DNA of 41,827 bases. Origin: Rhizorhabdus sp. Lineage in GTDB: Bacteria > Pseudomonadota > Alphaproteobacteria > Sphingomonadales > Sphingomonadaceae. A program made the translations under genes and the position numbers. Positions 25,410-32,300 of this stretch are shown piece by piece (the first letter of the stretch is position 1; every line of letters starts with the position of its first letter). The notes under the pieces were generated by a model. The model did no database searches and had not been told where the DNA came from. It saw nothing but the letters and a program-made list of their open reading frames with translations. Where the stretch lies: positions 1 to 41,827 of the forward strand of contig NZ_JAGMXV010000016.1 of assembly GCF_018006725.1 (NCBI RefSeq). Reading direction: 5' to 3'.

Positions 25410-26533
25410 CACCAGCGCATCGGCTCCATCGCGTCGAAGCTCGTCGCCATGCGATGATCCCCGCCCATCTGCATGGCGAGGCTTGCTTCGGTCAGATGCA
25501 GCGCGAAATCTCCGGCAAGACGCGGCGAGCGACCGGCGGCAATGGCGCGCATCATCTCGGCCACACCCAGCGCGAAGTTCATCGAGGCGGCGCCACGCCG
25601 ACCCAGCATCGGATGCCCGTCCCCGGCCCAGGGCACGCGGCGCGCAATCGGACTGTTGACCAGTCGTCTCCGCAGGACATGGCGTCGACGCACCCGCACG
25701 GCAGCGCCGTTGGCCCAGGCGTCAGCGACTTCCAATATGCCGTCGTCGCCGAAGATTCGCAGGCGATGGTCGTGCCGGGCGACGATCGAACAGGTCAGCC
25801 GCGCGACCATCGCATCGAAATAGAGCGTCGCCGAGGCATAATCGGGCGCAGCATGACCGGCGCCCGTCTGCTCTTCGTCGAGACAGCGCGCGGAACCGCC
25901 GACGACGCGGCGCACCGGACCGAAGATCGCCATCAACCAGCTGAGATAATAGCCCGCATGTTCGAGCGTACATCCGGTACGGAACTCGTCGTCCGCCGGC
26001 CACGCTGCTCCGCTCGCCGAGAACCAGCGCCGGAAGGGCGCGCTGCTGACGAAATCGTCATCGAGCTCGGCATAAACGAGCCGGGGACGTCCGATGCGAC
26101 CATCGCGGACGGCCTGCCACAGCGTCTGCGCCGCACGCCCCAGCACGCTGCAGGGCGCCGAGGCAAGGTGAAGCCCGCGCGCCTTCGCCAGCTCGGTCAG
26201 CGCGATCGCCTCGCTCATCTCCAGCGCGAGCGGCTTCTCGCTCCAGACATGGAGCCCGGCCTCGAGCGCCTGACGGGTGACGGCGGCATGCGACGACGGG
26301 TTGGTGAGGTTGAGTATGATATCGGGCCGCGCCTTGACCACCGCCTCGAATCCCGCCAGCGCGGGGAGCGACCAGTAGGCGGCGAAATGCGCAAGCCGCG
26401 CCGCATCGCGATCCCAGACACCGACGATCTCGATTTCGGGAAAGGCGCAGAGCGAGGCGAGGTACAGATCGGCGACATAGCCGGCACCTATGATGGCGAT
26501 TCGCCCCTTGGATTGGCTTTCCCCCGATGCCAT
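25409..26533 (-). CDS. Gfo/Idh/MocA family oxidoreductase (first gene of the sugar operon)
   Basis: This 374-residue protein has the dinucleotide motif IAIIGAGYVADLYLASL near residue 12, and WSEKPLALEMSE near residue 95 carries the EKP motif. The remainder is the C-terminal Gfo/Idh/MocA substrate domain. It shares the family but little sequence with the next gene, so the two are not a recent duplicate. The start at 26533 lacks a clear ribosome site. Upstream is a 201-base divergent region with tandem GCATATCAAT boxes, which may regulate this operon as well as the HTH gene on the other side. Confidence 0.87.
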   Translation of the reverse strand: MASGESQSKGRIAIIGAGYVADLYLASLCAFPEIEIVGVWDRDAARLAHFAAYWSLPALAGFEAVVKARPDIILNLTNPSSHAAVTRQALEAGLHVWSEKPLALEMSEAIALTELAKARGLHLASAPCSVLGRAAQTLWQAVRDGRIGRPRLVYAELDDDFVSSAPFRRWFSASGAAWPADDEFRTGCTLEHAGYYLSWLMAIFGPVRRVVGGSARCLDEEQTGAGHAAPDYASATLYFDAMVARLTCSIVARHDHRLRIFGDDGILEVADAWANGAAVRVRRRHVLRRRLVNSPIARRVPWAGDGHPMLGRRGAASMNFALGVAEMMRAIAAGRSPRLAGDFALHLTEASLAMQMGGDHRMATSFDAMEPMRW

Positions 26534-26580
26534 CGCGCGATGCTAGGAGCCGCCGACCCGCTTCGCAATGGTCAGCAGCG

Positions 26581-26601
26581 GCATATCAATGGCATATCAA
26601 A
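26581..26601. repeat. Tandem GCATATCAAT box in the divergent promoter region
   Basis: GCATATCAAT (26581-26590) and GCATATCAAA (26592-26601) form a tandem with an 11-bp period. Two further copies, GCATATCAAT at 26957-26966 and GTATATCAAT at 26972-26981, lie inside the neighbouring HTH gene. The clustering of four close matches in 400 bases suggests a protein binding site. Confidence 0.5.
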
Positions 26602-26674
26602 GGCCGTGATCGCCTCACGCTCCGACCGCCGAGCGGGTGGCCTCCGACGCCCCCGAAACGACCGTCATTCGGGC

Positions 26675-26690
26675 GTAACGAGACCGTTAC
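26675..26690. promoter_or_regulatory. Dyad GTAACG-N4-CGTTAC upstream of the HTH gene
   Basis: GTAACG (26675-26680) and CGTTAC (26685-26690) form a perfect dyad with a 4-base centre, 45 bases upstream of the HTH start. It could be an operator for that gene, or for the divergent sugar operon. Confidence 0.35.
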
Positions 26691-26734
26691 ACGAGCATGT
26701 CCCGACGGGTTTTACAGCGCGCGGGAATAGCGAT

Positions 26735-27289
26735 ATGATGGAAGCCATGGAATCGGGCCGCATCGAGAAATTGACCGAGGCGCAGCGCATCTGCCTGCGC
26801 ATGGTTCTCATGCATCTTTCGTCCAAGGACATCGCCCGCGAGCTGGGCATTTCTCCGCATACGGTCGACCAGCGGCTGCGCATGGCGATCCAGATTCTCG
26901 GGGTCGCCAACCGCTTCGAAGCGGCCCGGCTGCTCGCCAAATATGAGACCCCGAACGCATATCAATCGGCCGTATATCAATCGCCGCACGTTGCTCAATC
27001 GGCCGTACATGCCACTGTCGACCTGTCCGATATCCACGGGATGCGGCAGGCCGAAACGGACTTCCACGGAAGTTCGGTTCGCGAGGAACAGCTGGCTTTT
27101 CGAACCCCCGCGTTCGTAACCGGCGGCTCCTTCGTAAACCTGCCCGTCCCCACCCCGGGGAGGGAACGTAATGATCTGAGTGTCGTGCAAAGGCTGGGAT
27201 GGATCCTCTCGATCGCCATCGCCTCGGCCCTTGCATTCGGCGGACTTCTCGCCGGCCTCGATGCGCTGAAGCGCCTGTTTCAGGTCTAA
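26735..27289 (+). CDS. LuxR-type HTH protein with C-terminal membrane anchor
   Basis: This 184-residue protein has a LuxR/GerE-like helix-turn-helix at residues 10-65 (LTEAQRICLRMVLMHLSSKDIARELG, then ISPHTVDQRLRMAIQILGV). A low-complexity linker follows (AYQSAVYQSPHVAQSAVHA repeats, residues 75-95), and one C-terminal transmembrane helix (about 155-176, ILSIAIASALAFGGLLAGL). There is no sensor or receiver domain. The start at 26735 (or the adjacent ATG at 26738) has GGGAA eight bases upstream; the frame is open much further upstream only because it runs antisense to the oxidoreductase gene. A membrane-tethered DNA-binding protein is expected, perhaps released or clustered on signal. Similar proteins are common in sphingomonads. 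Confidence 0.85.
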   Translation: MMEAMESGRIEKLTEAQRICLRMVLMHLSSKDIARELGISPHTVDQRLRMAIQILGVANRFEAARLLAKYETPNAYQSAVYQSPHVAQSAVHATVDLSDIHGMRQAETDFHGSSVREEQLAFRTPAFVTGGSFVNLPVPTPGRERNDLSVVQRLGWILSIAIASALAFGGLLAGLDALKRLFQV

Positions 27290-27362
27290 GCGCTACCCGG
27301 ACTTTCATCATTGCCAGACAGGGACGTGCAGCCTCGGACGGGCTGCGCGAAGGGAGCAGCAC

Positions 27363-27716
27363 ATGTTCAATCGCCAGACCATTCTGAAGCGCCGCGAAGT
27401 TGCCCAGGAAGTCGCCGACCGCCTGATGGCGGCCGAGCATGCCATCGACCAGGCGATCGCCCGCACCGCAGAACTGACCGGCTTCATCCCGTCCGCCCGC
27501 GCCGAGGCCGACCTCGCCTGCGAAGTCGGCCAGGAAGCCCTCGAATATGCCGCCGAAAGCTTTTCGACGCTGGTCAAGGCCCGCGCCAAGATCATCGCCA
27601 GCCACCGTGAGCTCGCCGCGACCAAGGACCAGATCGGTCTGAAGACCTATGCCCTGGGCGGTCTGGTCGGCAAGCCTTACAACTCGGAAGTTCGCCACCT
27701 CGCCGAAGTCGCCTGA
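27363..27716 (+). CDS. Conserved hypothetical helical protein
   Basis: This 117-residue protein starts at an ATG with AAGGGAG seven bases upstream. It is predicted to be mostly helical and soluble, without signal peptide or membrane segment. The core (VAQEVADRLMAAEHAIDQAIARTAEL and ESFSTLVKARAKIIASHREL) suggests a short antiparallel helix pair or four-helix bundle. I do not recognise the family; small proteins of this kind occur in sphingomonads. It stands alone, with a hairpin following at 27757-27784. Confidence 0.7.
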   Translation: MFNRQTILKRREVAQEVADRLMAAEHAIDQAIARTAELTGFIPSARAEADLACEVGQEALEYAAESFSTLVKARAKIIASHRELAATKDQIGLKTYALGGLVGKPYNSEVRHLAEVA

Positions 27717-27756
27717 TCGGGAAGAGCCGCGCCGGGAGCGGCCATGCCATGCTTGA

Positions 27757-27784
27757 CCGACCGGAACCGATATGATCCGGTCGG
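27757..27784. repeat. CCGACCGGA hairpin, possible terminator or REP-like element
   Basis: CCGACCGGA (27757-27765) and TCCGGTCGG (27776-27784) form a 9-bp stem with a 10-base loop. No U-tract follows. It ends four bases before the start codon of the next gene, and it shares the core GACCGACCGG with the hairpin at 29104. Confidence 0.5.
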
Positions 27785-27787
27785 GCC

Positions 27788-28237
27788 ATGGCCCTCCTCA
27801 ACCAGCTCTTCTACCTGTTCGTGCTCATAGCCGTCGCCTCCTATGCAGGATGGCAGGGCGGCTGGCCCGAACGGATCGGTGCGGTGATCATGGTCGTCGG
27901 GTCCATCCTGACCGTGATCGCAGCGATGTCCTTCTATCCGGGATGGCAGACACCGCAGGCGGGGATCTTCATCGTAGATCTGCTCGTGCTCGCGGCGTTC
28001 GGCAATCTCGCCCTCAATAGCGATCGATATTGGCCATTATGGGTAACATCCTTCCATTTGATCGCAGTGACCATTCACCTGGCCACTCTCGCCGATCGGT
28101 CGGTCGCAGCGCTGCCCTACGCGTGGGCCGCGGAATTCTGGGCCTATCCGATGCTGGTCGGCATAGCGGTGGGCACCTGGAATCGCCGGCGCCGGGTTCA
28201 GGCTTCGGCGCAGCGACCGAATGTCGTGCGATACTAG
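27788..28237 (+). CDS. Small multi-pass membrane protein, unknown function
   Basis: This 149-residue protein has about four hydrophobic segments: residues 4-20 (LNQLFYLFVLIAVASYAG), 30-47 (IGAVIMVVGSILTVIAAM), 58-75 and roughly 85-100, followed by a short segment near 120-135 and a basic end (RRRRV). There is no signal peptide cleavage site and I do not recognise the family. It overlaps the N-terminal frame of the RadC gene by more than 100 bases, which suggests translational coupling with a re-initiation or a wrongly placed RadC start. Confidence 0.7.
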   Translation: MALLNQLFYLFVLIAVASYAGWQGGWPERIGAVIMVVGSILTVIAAMSFYPGWQTPQAGIFIVDLLVLAAFGNLALNSDRYWPLWVTSFHLIAVTIHLATLADRSVAALPYAWAAEFWAYPMLVGIAVGTWNRRRRVQASAQRPNVVRY

Positions 28238-28818
28238 AATCGCTGATCGAACCGCTGGGCCTGGCCCATGGCGGCGCGATCGTCGACGAACTGCTCGACG
28301 AATTCGGCACGCTGCCGGCGATCCTGGCAGCCGATCCGGCGCAGCTGCACGCCTGCCTGCCCGAGGACGGCCATGTCGCCGACCTGCTGGTGGCGATGCG
28401 GGTAGCAATGCTTCACTCGCTCAGGACGCGGCTTAGCGCGAGTCCGATCCTGTCGACATCGGAAGCGCTGACCAACTATCTGTTCGCGAGCATGGCTTAT
28501 AACGGGATAGAGCATCTGCGGGTGCTGTTCCTGAACTCGAGCAACCGCCTGCTGCGCGACGAACTCATGTCGCGCGGCACCGTCAATCAGGCGCCGCTCT
28601 ATCCGCGGGAGATCCTGAAGCGGGCACTGGAACTCGGCGCGACCGCGCTGATCCTGGTCCATAACCATCCGTCGGGCGATCCCACCCCGTGCCAGGCCGA
28701 CGTCAAGGCGACGGCGCATCTGGTCGCGGCTGCCCGGACGCTCGACATTGCCGTTCACGACCACCTGATCGTCGCCCGGACCGGCTGGCGCAGCCTGCGC
28801 GCCGAAGGGTTGGTGTGA
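28123..28818 (+). CDS. radC: RadC-like JAB-domain protein (short N terminus)
   Basis: The C-terminal half is a RadC/JAB (MPN+) domain with RLLRDELMSRGTVNQAPLYPREI and the metal-binding motif HNHPSGDPTPCQAD. The canonical Ser after that motif is Cys here. The N-terminal helix-hairpin-helix part (LIEPLGLAHGGAIVDELLDEFG) is present, but the usual start motif of the family (GHRxRL) is missing. The start is uncertain: GTG at 28123, or ATG at 28039 within the upstream membrane gene, whose frame is out of phase; only residues after about 28200 look like the family. RadC-type proteins are widespread near mobile DNA and repair genes, but their activity is unclear. The gene is possibly coupled to the upstream gene. 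Confidence 0.75.
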   Translation: MGRGILGLSDAGRHSGGHLESPAPGSGFGAATECRAILESLIEPLGLAHGGAIVDELLDEFGTLPAILAADPAQLHACLPEDGHVADLLVAMRVAMLHSLRTRLSASPILSTSEALTNYLFASMAYNGIEHLRVLFLNSSNRLLRDELMSRGTVNQAPLYPREILKRALELGATALILVHNHPSGDPTPCQADVKATAHLVAAARTLDIAVHDHLIVARTGWRSLRAEGLV

Positions 28819-28870
28819 GGCCATGTCCGGCGTGGAGGGCAAGAAGAGTAGCAGCGTAATGGAGACGAGT

Positions 28871-29059
28871 ATGATCCGCGACTTCGCCAGGAGGGTGATC
28901 GACGATTTCGGCGATCAGACCGACAGCTATGTGGCGAGCCGGATCGGCATATTGATCCGGGATGGCGACAGCTATGGCGTCGGCCTGTGGAAGGCCGTCG
29001 CGACCGAGATCGATCGCCTCCGCCTGCCCGAAAAGACGATGCCGCGCAGCCGGCACTGA
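28871..29059 (+). CDS. Small hypothetical protein of sphingomonad type
   Basis: This 62-residue protein has the core ARRVIDDFGDQTDSYVASRIGILI and GVGLWKAVATEIDRL, predicted as two helices around a short loop. The start at 28871 is preferred: GGAG lies six bases upstream, although the frame is open back to 28823 (78 residues). It resembles short conserved proteins annotated as DUF6961 in this order, from memory, so the family is uncertain. It starts about 50 bases downstream of radC on the same strand. Confidence 0.6.
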   Translation: MIRDFARRVIDDFGDQTDSYVASRIGILIRDGDSYGVGLWKAVATEIDRLRLPEKTMPRSRH

Positions 29060-29103
29060 ATGAAGATCAGCACAGGCCGCGCATCGATCGCGGCACATGA
29101 GTA

Positions 29104-29141
29104 CCCGGTCGGTCGTCCTCCCCCCGATCCGACCGACCGGG
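29104..29141. repeat. CCCGGTCGGTCG hairpin in a convergent intergenic region
   Basis: CCCGGTCGGTCG (29104-29115) pairs with CGACCGACCGGG (29130-29141) as a perfect 12-bp stem with a 14-base loop. No U-tract is present. It lies between the small gene ending at 29059 and the convergent lepA. Confidence 0.6.
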
Positions 29142-29170
29142 GACACCAGGGAGGACTTCCAGCCCCCACG

Positions 29171-29209
29171 GGGCGGCGGATCGACAAGGGGCTTTGCGAT
29201 CCGCCGCCC
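29171..29209. terminator. 13-bp hairpin between the small gene and lepA
   Basis: GGGCGGCGGATCG (29171-29183) pairs with CGATCCGCCGCCC (29197-29209), a perfect stem with a 13-base loop that can add three more pairs. It lies 78 bases past the lepA stop and after the plus-strand gene. It has no U-tract, so termination is only likely, not certain; a structured RNA end is an alternative. Confidence 0.5.
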
Positions 29210-29286
29210 ATCGGACTGACGACCGCACCATCTCCATCTCAGCTTTCGACCGGCCGGCGCTCACAACGAAGCGCAGCGAATCCGCT

Positions 29287-31116
29287 TTACGCCTCGTCAC
29301 CCATGCGCAGTGCGGCGATGAAGGCCTCCTGCGGGATGTTGACGTTGCCATATTCGCGCATCCGCTTCTTGCCCTCTTTCTGCTTCTCGAGGAGCTTGCG
29401 CTTGCGGGTTGCGTCGCCGCCATAGCATTTGGCGGTGACGTCCTTGCGCATCGCCGCGATCGTCTCGCGCGCGATCACCTTGCCGCCGATCGCCGCCTGG
29501 ACCGGAATCTTGAACATGTGACGCGGGATCAGGTCCTTGAGCCGCTCGCACATGTGCCGGCCGCGCGCTTCGGCGGCGGCGCGGTGGACGATCATGCTCA
29601 GCGCGTCGACCGGCTCGCCATTGACCATGATGCTCATCTTGACGAGGTCGCCCTCGCGATGGCCGATCTGGTGATAGTCGAAGCTGGCATAGCCCCGGCT
29701 GATCGACTTCAGCCGGTCGTAGAAGTCGAACACGACTTCGTTGAGCGGCAGTTCATAGGTGATCTGCGCGCGTCCGCCGACATAGGTCAGGTTCTTCTGG
29801 ATGCCGCGCCGGTCCTGGCAGAGCTTGAGCAGCGACCCGAGATATTCGTCGGGGACATAGATGGTCGCCTCGATCCACGGCTCCTCGATCATCTCGATCC
29901 GGTTGGGATCGGGCATGTCGGCCGGGTTGTGCAGTTCGATGACCTTCGCATCCTCATTCTTCGAATGGCTCAGCGACAGGCGATAGACCACCGACGGCGC
30001 GGTGGTGATCAGGTCGAGATCATATTCGCGGGTCAGCCGCTCCTGGATGATCTCCAGATGGAGCAGGCCGAGGAAGCCGCAGCGGAAGCCGAAGCCCAGC
30101 GCCGCCGAGGACTCCGCCTCGAAGCTGAACGAGGCGTCGTTGAGGCGAAGCTTGTAGAGGCTCTCGCGCAGCTTCTCGAAATCGGCGGCGTCGACCGGGA
30201 ACAGCCCGCAGAACACCACCGGCTGCACTTCCTTGAAGCCCGGCAGCGGCTCGGCAGTCGGCCTCTTGGCGTCGGTGATGGTGTCGCCGACGGCGGTCTG
30301 GCTGACCTCCTTGATCTGCGCGGTGATGAAGCCGATCTCGCCCGGCCCCATCTCGCCGAGCTGCTCGATCTTCGGCCGGAAGCAGCCGACCCGGTCGACG
30401 AGATGGACGGTGTCCGCCTGCATGAACCGGATCTGCTGGCCCTTCCTGATCGTGCCCTCGACCACGCGGATCAGAATGACGACGCCGAGATAGGGATCGT
30501 ACCAGCTGTCGACCAGCATCGCCTTGAGCGGTGCCGAGGCGTCGCCCTTGGGCGGGGGAATGCGGGTGACGATCGCCTCGAGAATCTCGTCGATGCCGAT
30601 GCCCGACTTGGCGCTGGCGAGGACGGCATCGTCGGCGGGAAGGCCGATGATATCCTCGATCTCCAGCTTGACCTTCTCGGGCTCGGCTGCGGGAAGGTCG
30701 ATCTTGTTGATGACGGGCACGATCTCATGGTCATGCTCGATCGACTGATAGACATTGGCCAGCGTCTGCGCCTCGACGCCTTGCGCGGCGTCGACCACCA
30801 GCAGCGCGCCCTCGCAGGCGGCCAGGCTGCGCGACACCTCATAGGCGAAGTCGACATGGCCCGGCGTGTCCATCAGGTTGAGGACATAGTCCTGGCCGTC
30901 GCGGGCAGTGTAGTCGAGGCGCACGGTCTGCGCCTTGATGGTGATCCCACGCTCCTTCTCGATATCCATATTGTCGAGCACCTGCGCCGACATCTCGCGA
31001 TCGGACAGGCCTCCGGTGCGCTGGATGAGCCGGTCGGCCAGCGTCGACTTGCCATGGTCGATATGGGCGATGATCGAGAAATTGCGGATGCGGTCGATCG
31101 GAACTGTCACGGACAT
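29287..31116 (-). CDS. lepA: Elongation factor 4 (ribosome back-translocase LepA)
   Basis: This 609-residue translational GTPase has the G1 motif [10 protein letters not shown]2 region [10 protein letters not shown]3 DTPGHVDF and G4 NKID. The LepA-specific C-terminal domain follows ([13 protein letters not shown] segment [41 protein letters not shown]). The ATG at 31116 ([20 protein letters not shown]) matches the usual start; the frame stays open 13 codons further. It acts on the ribosome under stress. It appears to be a single gene diverging from a secreted-protein gene. Confidence 0.97.
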   Translation of the reverse strand: MSVTVPIDRIRNFSIIAHIDHGKSTLADRLIQRTGGLSDREMSAQVLDNMDIEKERGITIKAQTVRLDYTARDGQDYVLNLMDTPGHVDFAYEVSRSLAACEGALLVVDAAQGVEAQTLANVYQSIEHDHEIVPVINKIDLPAAEPEKVKLEIEDIIGLPADDAVLASAKSGIGIDEILEAIVTRIPPPKGDASAPLKAMLVDSWYDPYLGVVILIRVVEGTIRKGQQIRFMQADTVHLVDRVGCFRPKIEQLGEMGPGEIGFITAQIKEVSQTAVGDTITDAKRPTAEPLPGFKEVQPVVFCGLFPVDAADFEKLRESLYKLRLNDASFSFEAESSAALGFGFRCGFLGLLHLEIIQERLTREYDLDLITTAPSVVYRLSLSHSKNEDAKVIELHNPADMPDPNRIEMIEEPWIEATIYVPDEYLGSLLKLCQDRRGIQKNLTYVGGRAQITYELPLNEVVFDFYDRLKSISRGYASFDYHQIGHREGDLVKMSIMVNGEPVDALSMIVHRAAAEARGRHMCERLKDLIPRHMFKIPVQAAIGGKVIARETIAAMRKDVTAKCYGGDATRKRKLLEKQKEGKKRMREYGNVNIPQEAFIAALRMGDEA

Positions 31117-31304
31117 CTCTGAATAAGCGGGAGCGGTTGGCGGGGGCCATAGCAATGCTGGCGCCGCGAAGCAAAAGACTCCCGAAAATAGAGCGCAGCA
31201 GCATCGCGCGGGGCGGATTTCAGGAAACGTCAGACCAGCAGAGCGCGGGAATCGCTTACTCCGAAGCCGTCGGGCTGCGGCTCGCTTGCAAACGGGGGAA
31301 TGTC

Positions 31305-32240
31305 ATGAAGCTTCTGATTCCGGCGGCGCTGATCGCCACTGTCGCATTTCAGCCGGCGCTCGCCGCCAAGGAACAGCCGGTCGCGCTCGCCAAATGCGAC
31401 GCGCCCATCGGCAGCATCGCGGTTGTCGACGGCGAAGCCCAGGGCTGGACCAAATATGGCCTGTCGAGCCCGCGCGACCTGATCGCGGCGATGGCGGTGC
31501 AGAGCAACTGCTTCACGCTGCAGGCGACCGGCAGCAACAAGCCGGCCGACTTCCTGATCAACGCGGTGGCGGGCGACAAGGAAGAGATCGACCAGACGAT
31601 GAATACCGCGAAGGGACTGGCCACCGAAGCCCTGGTCCGCTCGGGCGCGGCGAGTTCGCTGCTCGGCAGCATGGGCGGCTTCGGCGGACAGGCGTTCGGC
31701 ATGCTCGGCGGCCTCGGCGGCAAGAAGAAGACGATCGCGGCGGGCCTGCGCGTCATCAGCCCGGCCACCGGCCAGACGATCGCTTCGGGCAGCGGCACCC
31801 AGTCGAAGACGCAGATATCGATCGGCGGCATCGGCGGCGGGATCGGCGGCAATCCCTGGGCCGATGCCGCCAAGGCGCAGATGACCTCGATGGGCTATGG
31901 CGACTATGCCAATGGCGGCTACGCCAATTCGAAGGACGGGCAGATGCTCGCCGCCGCTTTCGTCTCCGCCTTCAACGCGGTCGTCGCGCAGAAGGCGGCG
32001 CTGGTCGCGGTGAAGCCGGCGGCAACCGCAGCGACGCCCGCCACCCCGGTGGCGACGGCCGCCTCCTATGTCACCGCGATCGACACCAAGCTCTACGCCA
32101 AAGCGGCCAAGGGCGACGCCGTCCGTGCACTGCGCGCCGGCACATCGCTCAACCCGACCGGCGGCCGCGAAGGCCTCTTCGTCGAGGTCAGCGACGCCTA
32201 TGGCACTAAGGGCTGGGTCTCGGTCGAAGATCTCAAATAA
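31305..32240 (+). CDS. Secreted CsgG-like protein with C-terminal SH3-like domain
   Basis: This 311-residue exported protein has a signal peptide to about residue 20 (MKLLIPAALIATVAFQPALA). The start at 31305 has GGGGGAA upstream. The central part (ALAKCDAPIGSIAVVDGE; LSSPRDLIAAMAVQSNCF; GLRVISPATGQTIASGSG) resembles the CsgG/curli-assembly or DUF-type peptidoglycan-associated lipoprotein fold, but there is no lipobox Cys. It has Gly-rich segments (GGFGGQAFGMLGGLGG, GGIGGGIGG), an Ala/Pro linker, and a C-terminal SH3-like domain (AKAAKGDAVRALRAG, GLFVEVSDAYGTKGWVSVEDL). It may sit at the cell envelope, perhaps in export or wall binding. Confidence 0.7.
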   Translation: MKLLIPAALIATVAFQPALAAKEQPVALAKCDAPIGSIAVVDGEAQGWTKYGLSSPRDLIAAMAVQSNCFTLQATGSNKPADFLINAVAGDKEEIDQTMNTAKGLATEALVRSGAASSLLGSMGGFGGQAFGMLGGLGGKKKTIAAGLRVISPATGQTIASGSGTQSKTQISIGGIGGGIGGNPWADAAKAQMTSMGYGDYANGGYANSKDGQMLAAAFVSAFNAVVAQKAALVAVKPAATAATPATPVATAASYVTAIDTKLYAKAAKGDAVRALRAGTSLNPTGGREGLFVEVSDAYGTKGWVSVEDLK

Positions 32241-32268
32241 GGCAGACTGCCTGCTGATGACGCAAGGG

Positions 32269-32292
32269 GCCGTCCCGCATCGGCGGGGCGGC
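32269..32292. terminator. Bidirectional terminator hairpin
   Basis: GCCGTCCCGC (32269-32278) pairs with GCGGGGCGGC (32283-32292) with one G-U pair and loop ATCG. It is placed between converging genes and probably ends both the CsgG-like gene and the catabolic operon. Confidence 0.6.
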
Positions 32293-32300
32293 ACTTCTCG

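Noticed and set aside
29194..31122. Long plus-strand open frame antisense to lepA
   Set aside because: It is the complement of a universally conserved gene, a common effect of high G+C content, with no recognisable domain or ribosome site.
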